Source of the DNA: GCA-2720975 sp964467985 | GTDB lineage: Bacteria; Planctomycetota; UBA1135; GCA-002686595 | Direction: 5' to 3' | DNA length: 64,000 nucleotides | Assembly (NCBI GenBank): GCA_964467985.1 | Contig: CAYXTP010000002.1 | Location: 1 to 64,000 of the forward strand | Shown: positions 45,909-55,131 of the stretch, piece after piece | Position numbering within the stretch: position 1 is the stretch's first letter | Layout: each line of letters starts with the position of its first letter | Translations under genes and position numbers: made by a program | Notes under the pieces: generated by a model | The model's input: the letters and a program-made list of their open reading frames with translations, nothing else | What the model was told of the DNA's origin: nothing | Databases searched by the model: none

Positions 45909-45973
45909 TTCCGTCCGGGCAGATACGTCTGCTCAAATCGCTAGCGCGCCGCGGGCCCTCGAGGTTCGGGTGA

Positions 45974-48553
45974 CTAGAGGAAGCCGATCTCGACGCCATT
46001 GGAGAAATTCGACGTCGCGCTGGGATTGGAGTCCCGATACCAGTACTGGAAGCTCCATCGTTCGCCGGGAGCGATCGTCGTGCCTCCAGGGAGATTCGTC
46101 AGGTCAGGCGAGAAGCTGACGGTTCCGCCCGCGGCCGACTGCTGGACGTCCTGCGCAAAGCGCACGATCGTACCGCCCAGGCAGAGGTTGCCTTGGCTGC
46201 CGCCGACGAAGGGTCGGAAATCCTGCGTCATCGACATCAGGAAGTAGCCGAACCCATTGGGGGGCAATGAACTGCACAGGAGGTCCAAATCGTTTTGGGC
46301 CACGCGCGGGTCACCATCGGCCGCCAGGACAGCTGGGACACCTGTGGAGTTGTCGTTGGCGGTGCAATAGGCATCGCCCAGTCCAGGGCAGTCCACCGCA
46401 ATCCACAGACCCGGACTGCCCACATCGCTGCCGAGCGATGTCCAGGCACCGAAGGAGTCCCCGTCCGCGGCCAGTTGCCAGCGGTAGGGATCGTCCGCCC
46501 CAAGCCCCTCCAGGCACACCTGCGCGCTCTGGACCTTGGCCCGGGGGCTGCCCGGAAAGTCCTGGTCCCCGTAGATCAAGCGCTCCACCAGCTGCCCGCC
46601 GGCGTCGTAGATGTTGATGGCGTCATCGCGCCCCAGGGGCGCCACCAGGTTGGGGCCGAACACGCGCGGCCCCGCTAGGCTCCAAGCACTTGCGAAGAGG
46701 GCCGGGTCGACCCCCGCAATCAAGATCGATTCGCCTGCGGCTAGCATGCCAACGGGTGTGAGGTCGAAGGTGCCGGGCAGGGCGCTCTTGTCGTCCATGC
46801 TCCAACCGGTCAGGTCGATGGGGGCCGCACTGACATTCGTCAACTCGAAGAACTCGCCATCTGTACCGGAGTACATGTACTCCGTGATTTTCACACCGCT
46901 TTGGCCATAGTTGTAAGCCAGGGTGAGTGGCGCGAATTCCGTGCGCAGGGGCGAGAACACCATGGGCGCACTGGCCGTGGCCGAGGCCGCGCTGACGTAG
47001 TAGGAAACGAGTTGGCCCACGCCGCCCGTGAAGGGAACGTCCACCGCGTACAGGCCGTCCCCGGCGAGGCCATCTCCGCTCTGACCGTCGTCGAGCATGG
47101 GGATCTGCGAGTAACGTCCCGGGGTCGCTTGGTACCACAGCTTGACCGATCCAACGGGTTTGTCGGGACCATCAACTCTGGCCATGATGCGCACGGGCTG
47201 GCCAGGAGCGGGATGGACGGGGGTGTGCCAGACGCCGGGGATGACCGGCGGCTTCTTCTTTACTGCAGCGTGGTTTAGCAAGTAGTTGCGCCGACCCTCG
47301 ACAAACAGTTGCAGGCCGGGAGCCGTCATCGAGCCCCCGCTGCCGTTGGGGATGGTCACGTTCTGCGTGAAGTTGTCCAGGAAATCCTGATCGGTGTAGA
47401 TCTTCTTGGTGTCCGCCAGGACCTCCGCTTGGATCAGCGCCTTGTAGGCCAAGATCGTGTCCTCCATCTCACCCGTCCAATCAAAGCCCCCGTTGAGCAT
47501 GGTGCGCAGGTGCGCCAAATAGCGCTGCTTGACCTCTGGGATCGACCACAGTCGGCTCAGCACGGGCTTGCTGGAGTTGTATTGATTGAACAGTGGAGAG
47601 AGCTGCCAGAGTGTGCCCCCCGGCCAGCCGAAGTAGCTGACACCGAACGACTCGTTGCCGTCGTGTTGGTGAAGGTGCATGCGGCCCTCCCGCAGATCCC
47701 AATACACCTGAAAGTCCGCGCCCTTGGAGATGTAGGAGTCCTCGTCCATGAACAGGTTCTCCAGGGCCACGGTCCACATGGCGTGGTCAATCGAGAACTG
47801 ATCGTCGATGATGTCGTAGTTCGTGAGTGGCTCGTTGGTGACGCGGTCGCAGGTGTCGATAAGGACCTGCCAGGGGTCAGCCAACCCGCCGTCATCGTTC
47901 ATCTCGTAGGCGTTCGTGTAGCCTCCCTTCGAGGCCCCGTTGTAGCGCAGGCCCGGGCCGTTGGGATTGTTCGGGCACTTGAATCGCGCACCGTCTTCGT
48001 TCACGTAGAAATCCCGCAGCATGTCCTTGTTGTACTGTTGGATGTTCTCGTAGAGACCCCAACTGTCGCCATTGAGCACGAGTTTGACGTGTGCGCCTCG
48101 GCCGTTGGGACTGTAGCCATAGATGAAATTCTGATACGTGACCTCGCGGCAGAAGGTGGGGTCTTCGATGCCGTTGTTGAGGTTCAGCGTCTTGATCCCG
48201 TAGACCCGTTGAAGCGGATCGGTGAAGTCGACCGAGACGTTCAGGGAGACTTTCTGGGAACCGGGCGGCAGGAAGAAGAAGGAACTGTTGCCCTTGATGC
48301 GCACCCCGACGCCCGGATACAGGACGCCATCGACCGTCATGTCAGCCGGGATGTCGGGACCGCCGGGCCAGTTCTGCTTGAGCTTCTGCCACCAATCCGA
48401 GTCCATGAAATCCAATCGAATCTCGCGCAAGACGGTGTCGTCGTAGAGGTCCTGGGTCGCGGGGGAGGCGGCCGCTGCGGCGCGGGGAGCGCTGGCGTAG
48501 GCGAGCGGGAGCAGGACGGCCAGGCTGGTGAGGGGGCTGGAGGGGATACGCAT
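45974..48553 (-). CDS. Secreted CotH-kinase-like protein with LTD and C-terminal planctomycete module
   Basis: The protein has 859 residues. After a signal peptide (cut near residue 28) comes a CotH-type domain (about 35-430) with VRIKGNSSFF, VKLVLNGDSWGLYENIQQYNKD and MHLHQHDGNES. An Ig-like region (about 435-550), a lamin-tail domain (about 553-670, ITEYMYSGTDGEFFELTN and LTGWSMDD), and a C-terminal module (726-859) ending WSFQYWYRDSNPSATSNFSNGV follow. I associate that last module with many secreted planctomycete proteins. CotH proteins can phosphorylate other proteins, but activity here is not established. The gene is antisense within the infC-rpmI-rplT block. Confidence 0.88.
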   Translation of the reverse strand: MRIPSSPLTSLAVLLPLAYASAPRAAAAASPATQDLYDDTVLREIRLDFMDSDWWQKLKQNWPGGPDIPADMTVDGVLYPGVGVRIKGNSSFFFLPPGSQKVSLNVSVDFTDPLQRVYGIKTLNLNNGIEDPTFCREVTYQNFIYGYSPNGRGAHVKLVLNGDSWGLYENIQQYNKDMLRDFYVNEDGARFKCPNNPNGPGLRYNGASKGGYTNAYEMNDDGGLADPWQVLIDTCDRVTNEPLTNYDIIDDQFSIDHAMWTVALENLFMDEDSYISKGADFQVYWDLREGRMHLHQHDGNESFGVSYFGWPGGTLWQLSPLFNQYNSSKPVLSRLWSIPEVKQRYLAHLRTMLNGGFDWTGEMEDTILAYKALIQAEVLADTKKIYTDQDFLDNFTQNVTIPNGSGGSMTAPGLQLFVEGRRNYLLNHAAVKKKPPVIPGVWHTPVHPAPGQPVRIMARVDGPDKPVGSVKLWYQATPGRYSQIPMLDDGQSGDGLAGDGLYAVDVPFTGGVGQLVSYYVSAASATASAPMVFSPLRTEFAPLTLAYNYGQSGVKITEYMYSGTDGEFFELTNVSAAPIDLTGWSMDDKSALPGTFDLTPVGMLAAGESILIAGVDPALFASAWSLAGPRVFGPNLVAPLGRDDAINIYDAGGQLVERLIYGDQDFPGSPRAKVQSAQVCLEGLGADDPYRWQLAADGDSFGAWTSLGSDVGSPGLWIAVDCPGLGDAYCTANDNSTGVPAVLAADGDPRVAQNDLDLLCSSLPPNGFGYFLMSMTQDFRPFVGGSQGNLCLGGTIVRFAQDVQQSAAGGTVSFSPDLTNLPGGTTIAPGERWSFQYWYRDSNPSATSNFSNGVEIGFL

Positions 48554-48765
48554 GGGTCCTGGGCGAGGTGGACTGGGGATTCCCAGAAGGTACGCGAGGA
48601 TGGATGGGTCTTGGGCCCGGAATCACACCCCTAGGCAGGAAAAGGGCCGGGGGGGCTTGCCTGGGGTGTCCGGGAATCTATCCTCAGCCCGTCCAAGATC
48701 TGGGGCAGCGTGTCCCCAGACCCCCGCGAGCGGTAGGCATGCCAGCGACCGGGGATTCGTCTGAC

Positions 48766-48779
48766 GGGCCTCGAGGCCC
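48766..48779. promoter_or_regulatory. Perfect palindrome in the rpmI leader
   Basis: GGGCCTCGAGGCCC is fully self-complementary and lies 17 bases before the rpmI ATG. Its position near the GAGGA ribosome site could affect translation, and L20 is known to regulate this operon through leader RNA in other bacteria; a link here is speculative. Confidence 0.35.
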
Positions 48780-48796
48780 CATTCCGAGGAAGTCCC

Positions 48797-48994
48797 ATGC
48801 CGAAGATGAAGTCCAAGGGCGCGGTCAAGAAGCGTTTCCGGATGACCAAATCCGGAAAGCTCAAATCGAACCGTCCGCACCGCGGTCACATGCACGCCAT
48901 TCGCGATGCGGCTCACAAGCGCGGCAAGCGCAAGCCGATCATCACAGGCGGTGCCTGGGCCAAGCTGCTGAAGCGCATGATGGGAGGTGGCTGA
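48797..48994 (+). CDS. rpmI: 50S ribosomal protein L35
   Basis: The protein has 65 residues, very basic. It starts MPKMKSKGAVKKRFRMTKSGK, the family signature, and contains RPHRGHMHAIRDAAHKRGKRK. GAGGA about 8 nt before the ATG is a fair ribosome site. rplT follows after only 2 bases. The promoter must lie in the 243-nt gap to the divergent cotH gene because infC is cut off from this pair. Confidence 0.97.
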   Translation: MPKMKSKGAVKKRFRMTKSGKLKSNRPHRGHMHAIRDAAHKRGKRKPIITGGAWAKLLKRMMGGG

Positions 48995-48997
48995 GCG

Positions 48998-49354
48998 ATG
49001 GTACGTGTCACCTACGGAGCGCCCCGCGCCCAGAAGAAGACCCGCTATTTCAAGCAAGCCCGCGGCTACCGCGGCGGCCGCTCGAAGCTCTGGCGCACGG
49101 TTCGTGAGAGCCTGCTGCGCGCCTGGGCCTACAGCTACCGCGATCGTCGTCAGCGCAAGCGTCAGTTCCGTCGTCTGTGGATCATCCGCATCAACGCGGC
49201 CGCCCGCATGCGCGGCATGAACTACTCGCGCTTTATCGCGGGCCTGTCCAAGGCCGGCATTGATCTGAACCGCAAGCAGCTCTCGGAACTCGCCATCCAC
49301 GATCCCAAGGCCTTCGACGGCCTGATCGAGGAGGCACGCGGGGCCCTGGTCTAA
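48998..49354 (+). CDS. rplT: 50S ribosomal protein L20
   Basis: The protein has 118 residues. An extended basic N-terminus (ARG-rich, KTRYFKQARGYRGGRSKLWRT) is followed by the globular part with RAWAYSYRDRRQRKRQFRRLWIIRINAAARMRGMNYSRFI. These are canonical L20 features. L20 helps assemble 50S subunits and represses its own operon in some bacteria. The gene is followed by two hairpins before pheS. Confidence 0.97.
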   Translation: MVRVTYGAPRAQKKTRYFKQARGYRGGRSKLWRTVRESLLRAWAYSYRDRRQRKRQFRRLWIIRINAAARMRGMNYSRFIAGLSKAGIDLNRKQLSELAIHDPKAFDGLIEEARGALV

Positions 49355-49383
49355 CGACCTATCCCGCTAGTCGTCCGCGCCCA

Positions 49384-49399
49384 GCCCGTCCCTGGACGG
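49384..49399 (+). promoter_or_regulatory. Short hairpin after rplT
   Basis: CCCGTCC and GGACGGG flank two bases, giving a compact stem (in practice six pairs with a four-base loop). It lies 30 nt after the rplT stop and eight bases before the terminator-like hairpin, so the two could act together. Confidence 0.45.
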
Positions 49400-49406
49400 G
49401 ATGTTC

Positions 49407-49450
49407 AGACCGCCGGTGGATCCAACGATCCCCCGGCGGTCTCTTCTTTT
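49407..49450 (+). terminator. Intrinsic terminator or attenuator between rplT and pheS
   Basis: GACCGCCGG (49407-49415) pairs perfectly with CCGGCGGTC (49432-49440), with a 16-base loop, and is followed by TCTTCTTTTT. This is a strong intrinsic terminator structure for the plus strand. It separates rpmI-rplT from pheST. In enteric bacteria an attenuator controls pheST at the same position, but I see no Phe-rich leader peptide with a start codon before this hairpin. Confidence 0.75.
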
Positions 49451-49498
49451 TCTGTTCTTGTTTCCGTCTCTTCCCGTCCGCAACCTGCACCCACGACC

Positions 49499-50518
49499 AT
49501 GACTGACCTGGAGCAGATTCTGACCGAAGCACGCGCCAAGGTGGCGGCGGCCACGGAGGCCGAGGGTCTGCGTGCCGTGGAGCGCGAATACCTTGGTAAG
49601 CAGGGGGTTGTGGCAGGCATGTTGGCTGCCATTCCAACCTTGGAGCCCTCTGAGCGGCGCGCGGCGGGCCAGGGCGCCAACGAGGTGAAGTCCGCTGTGC
49701 TCGAGGCCATCGAACAGCGCAAGCTTGCACTGGCGCAGGAAGCACTCAGCGCTCAATTGAGTGATGCAGGCTTCGACCCCACCCTGCCCGGTGTCGCGCA
49801 ACGCCGAGGGACCTTGCATCCCATCACCCAGGTCACACGCGAGTTGGAGGACCTCTTTACCTCCATGGGCTACACCGTGCTCGATGGCCCGGAGGTGGAA
49901 ACAGATCACTACAACTTCGAGGCACTGAATATTCCCGCCGACCACCCCGCGCGGGATTCCCAAGACACGTTCTTCTGTGATCCGCAAGGCCGGCTGGTGC
50001 TGCGCACGCACACCAGTCCCGTGCAGGTGCGGGCCATGGAGGAGCTGGAGCCCCCCTTCCGCGCCGTGGTCCCGGGCAAGGTCTTCCGTCAAGAGAGCAC
50101 CGACGCGAGTCACGATCACACCTTCCACCAGATGGAAGGATTGGTCGTGGGCAAAGACATTTCCGTGGGCCACCTGATCGGCGCCATGAAGACGCTCTTG
50201 CGCGGCATCTTCGGGCGTGATCTGGATGTGCGCCTGCGGCCGGGCTACTTCCCCTTCGTCGAGCCGGGATTTGAGTTGGACGCTCGCTGTCCATTCTGCA
50301 AGGACGGCTGCAGCGTCTGCGGCCGCACGACTTGGATCGAACTCCTACCCTGCGGTCTCGTGCACCCCAACGTGCTGCGCATGGGCGGCATCGATCCCGA
50401 TGAGTGGAGTGGGTTCGCTTTCGGGTTGGGGCTCTCGCGCTTGGTCATGCTGCGTTATGGCATTGACGACGTGCGCCATCTATTGAGCGGTGATCTGCGC
50501 TTCTTGGAGCAGTTCTAA
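49499..50518 (+). CDS. pheS: Phenylalanine-tRNA ligase subunit alpha
   Basis: The protein has 339 residues. The N-terminal coiled coil (about 1-85) contacts tRNA. The class II catalytic part shows HPITQVTRELEDLFTSMGY, GPEVETDHYNFEALNIPADHPARD, RTHTSPVQVRAMEE, HDHTFHQMEGLVVG and a late GFAFGLGLSRLVMLRYGIDDVR. It pairs with pheT, whose ATG shares one base with this stop (TAATG). Confidence 0.97.
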   Translation: MTDLEQILTEARAKVAAATEAEGLRAVEREYLGKQGVVAGMLAAIPTLEPSERRAAGQGANEVKSAVLEAIEQRKLALAQEALSAQLSDAGFDPTLPGVAQRRGTLHPITQVTRELEDLFTSMGYTVLDGPEVETDHYNFEALNIPADHPARDSQDTFFCDPQGRLVLRTHTSPVQVRAMEELEPPFRAVVPGKVFRQESTDASHDHTFHQMEGLVVGKDISVGHLIGAMKTLLRGIFGRDLDVRLRPGYFPFVEPGFELDARCPFCKDGCSVCGRTTWIELLPCGLVHPNVLRMGGIDPDEWSGFAFGLGLSRLVMLRYGIDDVRHLLSGDLRFLEQF

Positions 50519-52932
50519 TGTTCGTTTCCCTCAAATGGCTCGGACGACACGTGGACCTGGAAGGGCTCGCCCCGCAGCAGATCTGCGAGGATTTGACCCT
50601 CTCGACGTGTGAGGTCGAGGGCCTCGAGCCCTTCGCCGAGCACCTGTCCCACGTACGCGTTGGGGAGGTCCTCAGTCGTGAGCCGCACCCCGACGCGGAC
50701 AAGCTCAGCCTGTGCTCGGTCTCGGTGGGCGACGAGGAGCCCCTGCAGATCGTGTGCGGCGCGCCCAACGTGGACGCGGGACAGAAGGTCGCGGTGGCCA
50801 CGGTGGGCAGCGTGCTGCCCGGTGACTTCAAGATCAAGAAGTCCAAGATCCGCGGTGTCGAGTCCCGCGGCATGATCTGCTCGGTGCGCGAACTGGAGCT
50901 CGGAGACGACCACGATGGCATCTGGGTCCTGCCGGCCGAGGCGCAGGTGGGTGCCTCCGTAGCTGAGGCCCTGGACATGCAGGACTGGGTCATCGAGATC
51001 GATAACAAGTCCCTCACGCACCGCCCCGACCTGTGGGGGCATCGCGGCATCGCGGCTGAACTCAGCGCCATCTACGAGCGCCCGCTCAAGGACTTGGACC
51101 TGTCCATTCCGACGGTGGGCTCGGACCCGGCCGTGGAAGTGCGCGTCGAGTCGCCGGCTTGCTCGCGGTACATGGGCCTCGTGTTGGAAAATGTCGAAGC
51201 GGGGGCCGCACCCGCTTGGATGCGTCACCTGCTACTCGCAGTGGGCCAGCGACCGATCGACGGCCTGGTGGACCTGTCCAACTTCGTCATGTTGGATCTG
51301 GGGCAACCCAACCACGTCTTTGACCGGGCGCAGGTGCCGGGCGGTGTCGTTGTTCGAGAGGCCTCCGAGGCGACTTCGTTCACCACCCTGGATGGGGAAG
51401 TGCGCGCCTTGCAGGCCGGTGATCTGCTCATCTGTTCCACCGAGAAGCCCGTGGCCCTGGCAGGCATCATGGGCGGGCAGGAATCGAAAGTGGGGGAGTC
51501 GGGTTCCCAGTGGCTGCTTGAGGTGGCCACCTTTCATCCGGCCAAGGTTCGCCGCACATCGGCGCGCCTTGGCTTGCGCACGGATTCATCCGCGCGCTTC
51601 GAGAAGCACCTGGACCCGACCCTGCCGGCCCAGGCCCTGGCTCACTTCGCTCGGCTGCTATTGGAATGGCAGCCCGAGGTGAGGCTGCCCGCGTCGATCA
51701 GCGATGCGGGGGACTGGACCGATCCCGCGCTGACGATTGAGTTGAGCGCGGACCACGTGCGGCGTGCCCTGGGTGTAGAGCTCGAAGACGCAGCCATCGC
51801 TTCCATCCTGCAACGCTTGGGTCTGGCGTGCACCGGCGGGCAGGGCACGTGGAGCGTTGCGATCCCGTCAGCACGTGCCACGAAGGACCTGACCTTGCCC
51901 CAAGACTTGGTGGAAGAAGTGGGCCGAATCCACCGCTACGGCAGCGTGCCCGAAGCCGTGCTGGTCGCCGACGTCGTACCCCCGCCCCCTGATCCACGAC
52001 GGAGTCTGGTGCGGCGTGTGCAGGACCGCTTGGCGGGTGCGGCTCAGATGCACGAAGTGCTGAGCTACAGCTTCCACCCAGACAGCTTGTTGGAAACCCT
52101 GGGTTGGGCGCAGGAGCCTCACGTGCAAGTCATCAATCCTGTGGCGCAGGGCGTGTCCCGTGTGCGTAGCGCCGTGCTGCCCAGTCTATTGGAGCGCCTT
52201 GCGGACGGTCGCCGCATGAGCGACGACCTGAGGCTGTTCGAGGTCGGCAAGGCCTATCTGCCCAGCGCGCACGGCGAACCGCAAGAACGCCACGAACTGG
52301 CCCTGGTCTGGGCCGTTCCGGCGGGTTCAGGAAAGGAGTCCTTCGACCACGCCCGGCTCCTGCAACTGCGCGGGGTCCTGCAGGACCTCTTCGACCATCT
52401 CGGCCTGGATGCACCCGAGTGGGACCAGGACGCCAGTCCGCTGACCTGGGCCCACCCGGCACGTGCGCTGACGGCGCGCGTAGCGGGCAGCGACGCACCC
52501 CTCGCTCGTCTGGCCGAACTGCATCCCGAGATTGCTTTGGCCCTCGGACTCGAGGGCGAGCTGGCTTCGGATGTGGCCGTGGCCCAAGTGTCCTTGGACG
52601 GGATCCTGTGCGCGCCCCGCCAGGGCAACGCTTACCGTGCGATCCCGCGCTTCCCGGGAGTCAAGGTCGACGTGGCTGTGCTGACCGCAGAGGCCACCCG
52701 TACGGGTGACGTCCAGGCCTGCATCGACAAGGCCGGCAAGGGCCTGGTTCGGGATTTGGAGTTGTTCGACCTGTACCGCGGCGAAAACCTCGGGCAGGGT
52801 CGCAAGTCCCTCGCCTTTCACCTGGTGCTGCAATCCGACAAGCGCACCTTGAGCGACAAGGACTGCGCCAAATTTTTGGATCGCCTCGAACGCAACCTGG
52901 CCGAATCCGGGTCCGAATTGCGCCGTTCCTAG
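50518..52932 (+). CDS. pheT: Phenylalanine-tRNA ligase subunit beta
   Basis: The protein has 804 residues. Domains run in the usual order: an OB-fold tRNA-binding part (about 40-150, with HPDADKLSLC and VCGAPNV), the B3/B4 editing domain (about 210-380), B5 (about 405-470), a class II-like core, and the FDX-ACB anticodon-binding domain at the end (about 710-804), containing RFPGVKVDVAVL and DLYRGENLGQGRKSLAFHL. Length is normal for the bacterial form. It likely forms the (alpha-beta)2 enzyme with PheS. Confidence 0.97.
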   Translation: MFVSLKWLGRHVDLEGLAPQQICEDLTLSTCEVEGLEPFAEHLSHVRVGEVLSREPHPDADKLSLCSVSVGDEEPLQIVCGAPNVDAGQKVAVATVGSVLPGDFKIKKSKIRGVESRGMICSVRELELGDDHDGIWVLPAEAQVGASVAEALDMQDWVIEIDNKSLTHRPDLWGHRGIAAELSAIYERPLKDLDLSIPTVGSDPAVEVRVESPACSRYMGLVLENVEAGAAPAWMRHLLLAVGQRPIDGLVDLSNFVMLDLGQPNHVFDRAQVPGGVVVREASEATSFTTLDGEVRALQAGDLLICSTEKPVALAGIMGGQESKVGESGSQWLLEVATFHPAKVRRTSARLGLRTDSSARFEKHLDPTLPAQALAHFARLLLEWQPEVRLPASISDAGDWTDPALTIELSADHVRRALGVELEDAAIASILQRLGLACTGGQGTWSVAIPSARATKDLTLPQDLVEEVGRIHRYGSVPEAVLVADVVPPPPDPRRSLVRRVQDRLAGAAQMHEVLSYSFHPDSLLETLGWAQEPHVQVINPVAQGVSRVRSAVLPSLLERLADGRRMSDDLRLFEVGKAYLPSAHGEPQERHELALVWAVPAGSGKESFDHARLLQLRGVLQDLFDHLGLDAPEWDQDASPLTWAHPARALTARVAGSDAPLARLAELHPEIALALGLEGELASDVAVAQVSLDGILCAPRQGNAYRAIPRFPGVKVDVAVLTAEATRTGDVQACIDKAGKGLVRDLELFDLYRGENLGQGRKSLAFHLVLQSDKRTLSDKDCAKFLDRLERNLAESGSELRRS

Positions 52933-53052
52933 GGCGTCAGCCCTGGCTGGGGTACTCAAACTGAGAGAGCCTCTCCAGTGCGACGTGCCAGTGGTCGATC
53001 TTCCTCGAGTCTCCTGCGGTCTGGACGGCTAGACTGGTCCCTGGTTGCGCAC

Positions 53053-54465
53053 ATGAAGGTCGCCCTCGTCAATCCCCCCAGCCCGCCCGAGTTCCGCGTC
53101 AGCCGCGGTTTGATGGGGGGCTTTGGTATGGCCGTTCACCCCGAACTGCTCTACCCGCCCATCGAGTTGGCGCATGTGGCGTCCGTGCTCGAACAGCAAG
53201 GCCATGAGGTGTGCTTGGTGGATGCCGATGCGGCGGATCTGGATTTGCCTGGAACCCGTGAGCGGGTCCTGCAGTTCGAACCGCAGCTCGTCTGCCTGGA
53301 TTCCTCGAGTACCTCCTTGGACCGCGATCTCAGCCTGGCCAGGGAGATTCGCACCCAGTCGACAGCGACGGTCGCCATCCTCGGCAGCCAGGTGACCTAC
53401 ACACCCGGTGAAGTGTTCGAGTCCAACGCTGTGGATCTGGTCGTGCGCGGGGAGCCCGAGTACACCCTGCGCGATCTCGCCGGGCGAGTCGCCGAGGGCC
53501 GGTCCCTCGAGGGCATCGAGGGGACCAGTTGGATGGGGCCCGACGGCAAGGTCGTGCACGAGCCCGATCGCGGCAAGATCGAGAGCTTGGACGACCTGCC
53601 CCTGCCCGCACGCCACCTGTTGCAGAACGAGCGCTACAAGTTCCCCGGCATTCCCGGGGCCGTGACGACGATCAAATCCTCACGCGGGTGTCCGTTCGAC
53701 TGCACCTTCTGTGGCTACACCCTGGCCCAGGGTCTGCGCTTCCGCTTTCGCAGTCCAGAACACGTGCTGCAAGAATTGGAGGACCTCTACTTCAACCATG
53801 GACTGCGCCACGTGGTCTTCCGCGACCCGATTTTCACCACGCGCAAGGACCGTGTACGCGCCATCTGCGAGGGAATCCTCGAACGCGGCATGACCGAATT
53901 GGTCTGGCAGTGCGAGACGGCAGTCAAGACCCTGGATCGCCCGCTGCTCGAGATCATGGGGGCCGCCGGTTGCAAGCACATCTCCATGGGGGTCGAGTCG
54001 GGCAACGCGGGGATCCAGAAAGACCACTGTGGCAACAAGCTCAACGATCACGAGGCGGCACGCGAGGTGTTCCGCGCCTGTCGCGACAACGGCATCGAGT
54101 CCCGTGCCTTCTGCATGATCGGCTTCCCCGAAGAGACCTCCGACATGGCGGACGAGACCATCTCCTTGGTGGACGACCTGGACCCCGACCAGGTGCAGTT
54201 CTGCGCCGTCACTGCCTACCCCGGCACACCCCTCTACAAACAGGTCCAAGGCACAGAGGACATCGACTACGCCAACCTGACGGGTTTCCAGCCCCTGGAG
54301 TGCGGGGCGGCGATGGGGGCAGACGAGATCCAGGCCAAGATCCGCAGCGGCTACCGACGTTTCTACTCCCGCCCCAAGCGCTTGTTGCGGGAGGTACTTC
54401 AACCGGCGCGCCTTGCCAGTCGGGTCGCACGCTACTTCACGCTCTTCCGCCGCCGCGCGGTCTGA
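53053..54465 (+). CDS. B12-binding radical SAM protein
   Basis: The protein has 470 residues. A cobalamin-binding Rossmann domain comes first (about 1-140, starting MKVALVNPPSPPEF and with VASVLEQQGHEVCLVDADA). The radical SAM core follows with the cluster motif CPFDCTFC near residue 215, then SMGVESGN and CMIGFPEET. A C-terminal helical part ends with a basic tail. Members methylate or rearrange varied substrates, including in hopanoid, pigment and natural-product pathways; the substrate cannot be told here. The gene stands alone, 120 nt after pheT. The start is the ATG that opens the B12 domain. Confidence 0.93.
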   Translation: MKVALVNPPSPPEFRVSRGLMGGFGMAVHPELLYPPIELAHVASVLEQQGHEVCLVDADAADLDLPGTRERVLQFEPQLVCLDSSSTSLDRDLSLAREIRTQSTATVAILGSQVTYTPGEVFESNAVDLVVRGEPEYTLRDLAGRVAEGRSLEGIEGTSWMGPDGKVVHEPDRGKIESLDDLPLPARHLLQNERYKFPGIPGAVTTIKSSRGCPFDCTFCGYTLAQGLRFRFRSPEHVLQELEDLYFNHGLRHVVFRDPIFTTRKDRVRAICEGILERGMTELVWQCETAVKTLDRPLLEIMGAAGCKHISMGVESGNAGIQKDHCGNKLNDHEAAREVFRACRDNGIESRAFCMIGFPEETSDMADETISLVDDLDPDQVQFCAVTAYPGTPLYKQVQGTEDIDYANLTGFQPLECGAAMGADEIQAKIRSGYRRFYSRPKRLLREVLQPARLASRVARYFTLFRRRAV

Positions 54466-54603
54466 ATCGGCCAGGGTGAGGCACGACTGGGTGTCCACAT
54501 GTCCGGCCACCACACCGTCAGCCGAAAGTGTAGGTGGCCCCCGGCCTCCAGGGGGGTGGAGCCCAGGGGCCTGGTCGCCCTTCCCGCGCAAGGGGGGGGT
54601 GGG

Positions 54604-54801
54604 TTAGACGCGCGATGCGCTATCTGAACCCAACGCAGGTTGGGGCTTGAAATCGACCTCGTCCAAATTCACCCAGGCCGCTTCGCCGGTTTCTGGAAAC
54701 CACAGGCGGGCCCAAGCATTCCAGCGCGCGACGACAAGCGCCGCTCCGCGCCGGGGGTTGGCACGGCATAGCTGGAGGGGAAATTGGGGAGTCAGTTCCA
54801 T
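54604..54801 (-). CDS. Possible small protein with SH3-like C-terminal motif
   Basis: This reading gives 65 residues. The last 40 form a compact beta-like pattern, ARWNAWARLWFPETGEAAW then VNLDEVDF, which resembles small SH3-like domains. A similar WVDLE pattern occurs in the antisense gene at 56716-57084. The upstream part of the open frame (to 54993) is compositionally poor, so the ATG at 54801 is preferred. There is no strong ribosome site. The 54466-54603 and 54802-54970 stretches hold nothing else that I can identify. Confidence 0.4.
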   Translation of the reverse strand: MELTPQFPLQLCRANPRRGAALVVARWNAWARLWFPETGEAAWVNLDEVDFKPQPALGSDSASRV

Positions 54802-54970
54802 ACCCCCGCTTCCGACCGCCGCGCGCCGAGCGGGTGGGGAAATGGGCAAAAAGGTCCCAGTACCGGCGAGAGGGCCCGCCTGGGGGCCTTGCGAGTGGCT
54901 TCTCGGGCACTGGAGCAGGGCCGCAGACGCCCCATGCGTGCTCAATCGACCCCGGTCACATGAACCCCGG

Positions 54971-55068
54971 GGCCACGCACGCGTAACGATCACGATGATC
55001 TACACCCACGTCTTCAACCGAGGCCCCTGGGGGTCACGAGCCCTTTGGACGACCTGGTGGATATCTGA
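54971..55068 (+). pseudogene. C-terminal remnant of an integron integrase (IntI)
   Basis: The plus strand encodes GHARVTITMIYTHVFNRGP at 54971-55027. After one lost base in a G-run near 55029-55033 the next frame gives GVTSPLDDLVDI and a TGA at 55066-55068. Together these match the conserved end of integron integrases: GHxxVxTTMIYTHVLNRGP, then GVxSPLDxL. This region includes the catalytic Tyr (in IYTHV). No earlier part of the gene is recognisable upstream, so the integrase is truncated and frameshifted. It points toward the cassette genes that follow. Confidence 0.75.
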
Positions 55069-55114
55069 GCAACTGCGCTTCCGGGGCTGGGGCCAAGAGC
55101 AGCCTCTCGGGTTG

Positions 55115-55131
55115 GTGGGAGCCGCTCCCAC
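55115..55131. other. Inverted repeat downstream of the integrase remnant
   Basis: GTGGGAGC and GCTCCCAC are separated by one base. It lies 47 bases after the integrase stop in the likely attI region. No T-run follows. The rest of 55069-55408 contains no gene that I can support. Confidence 0.4.
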
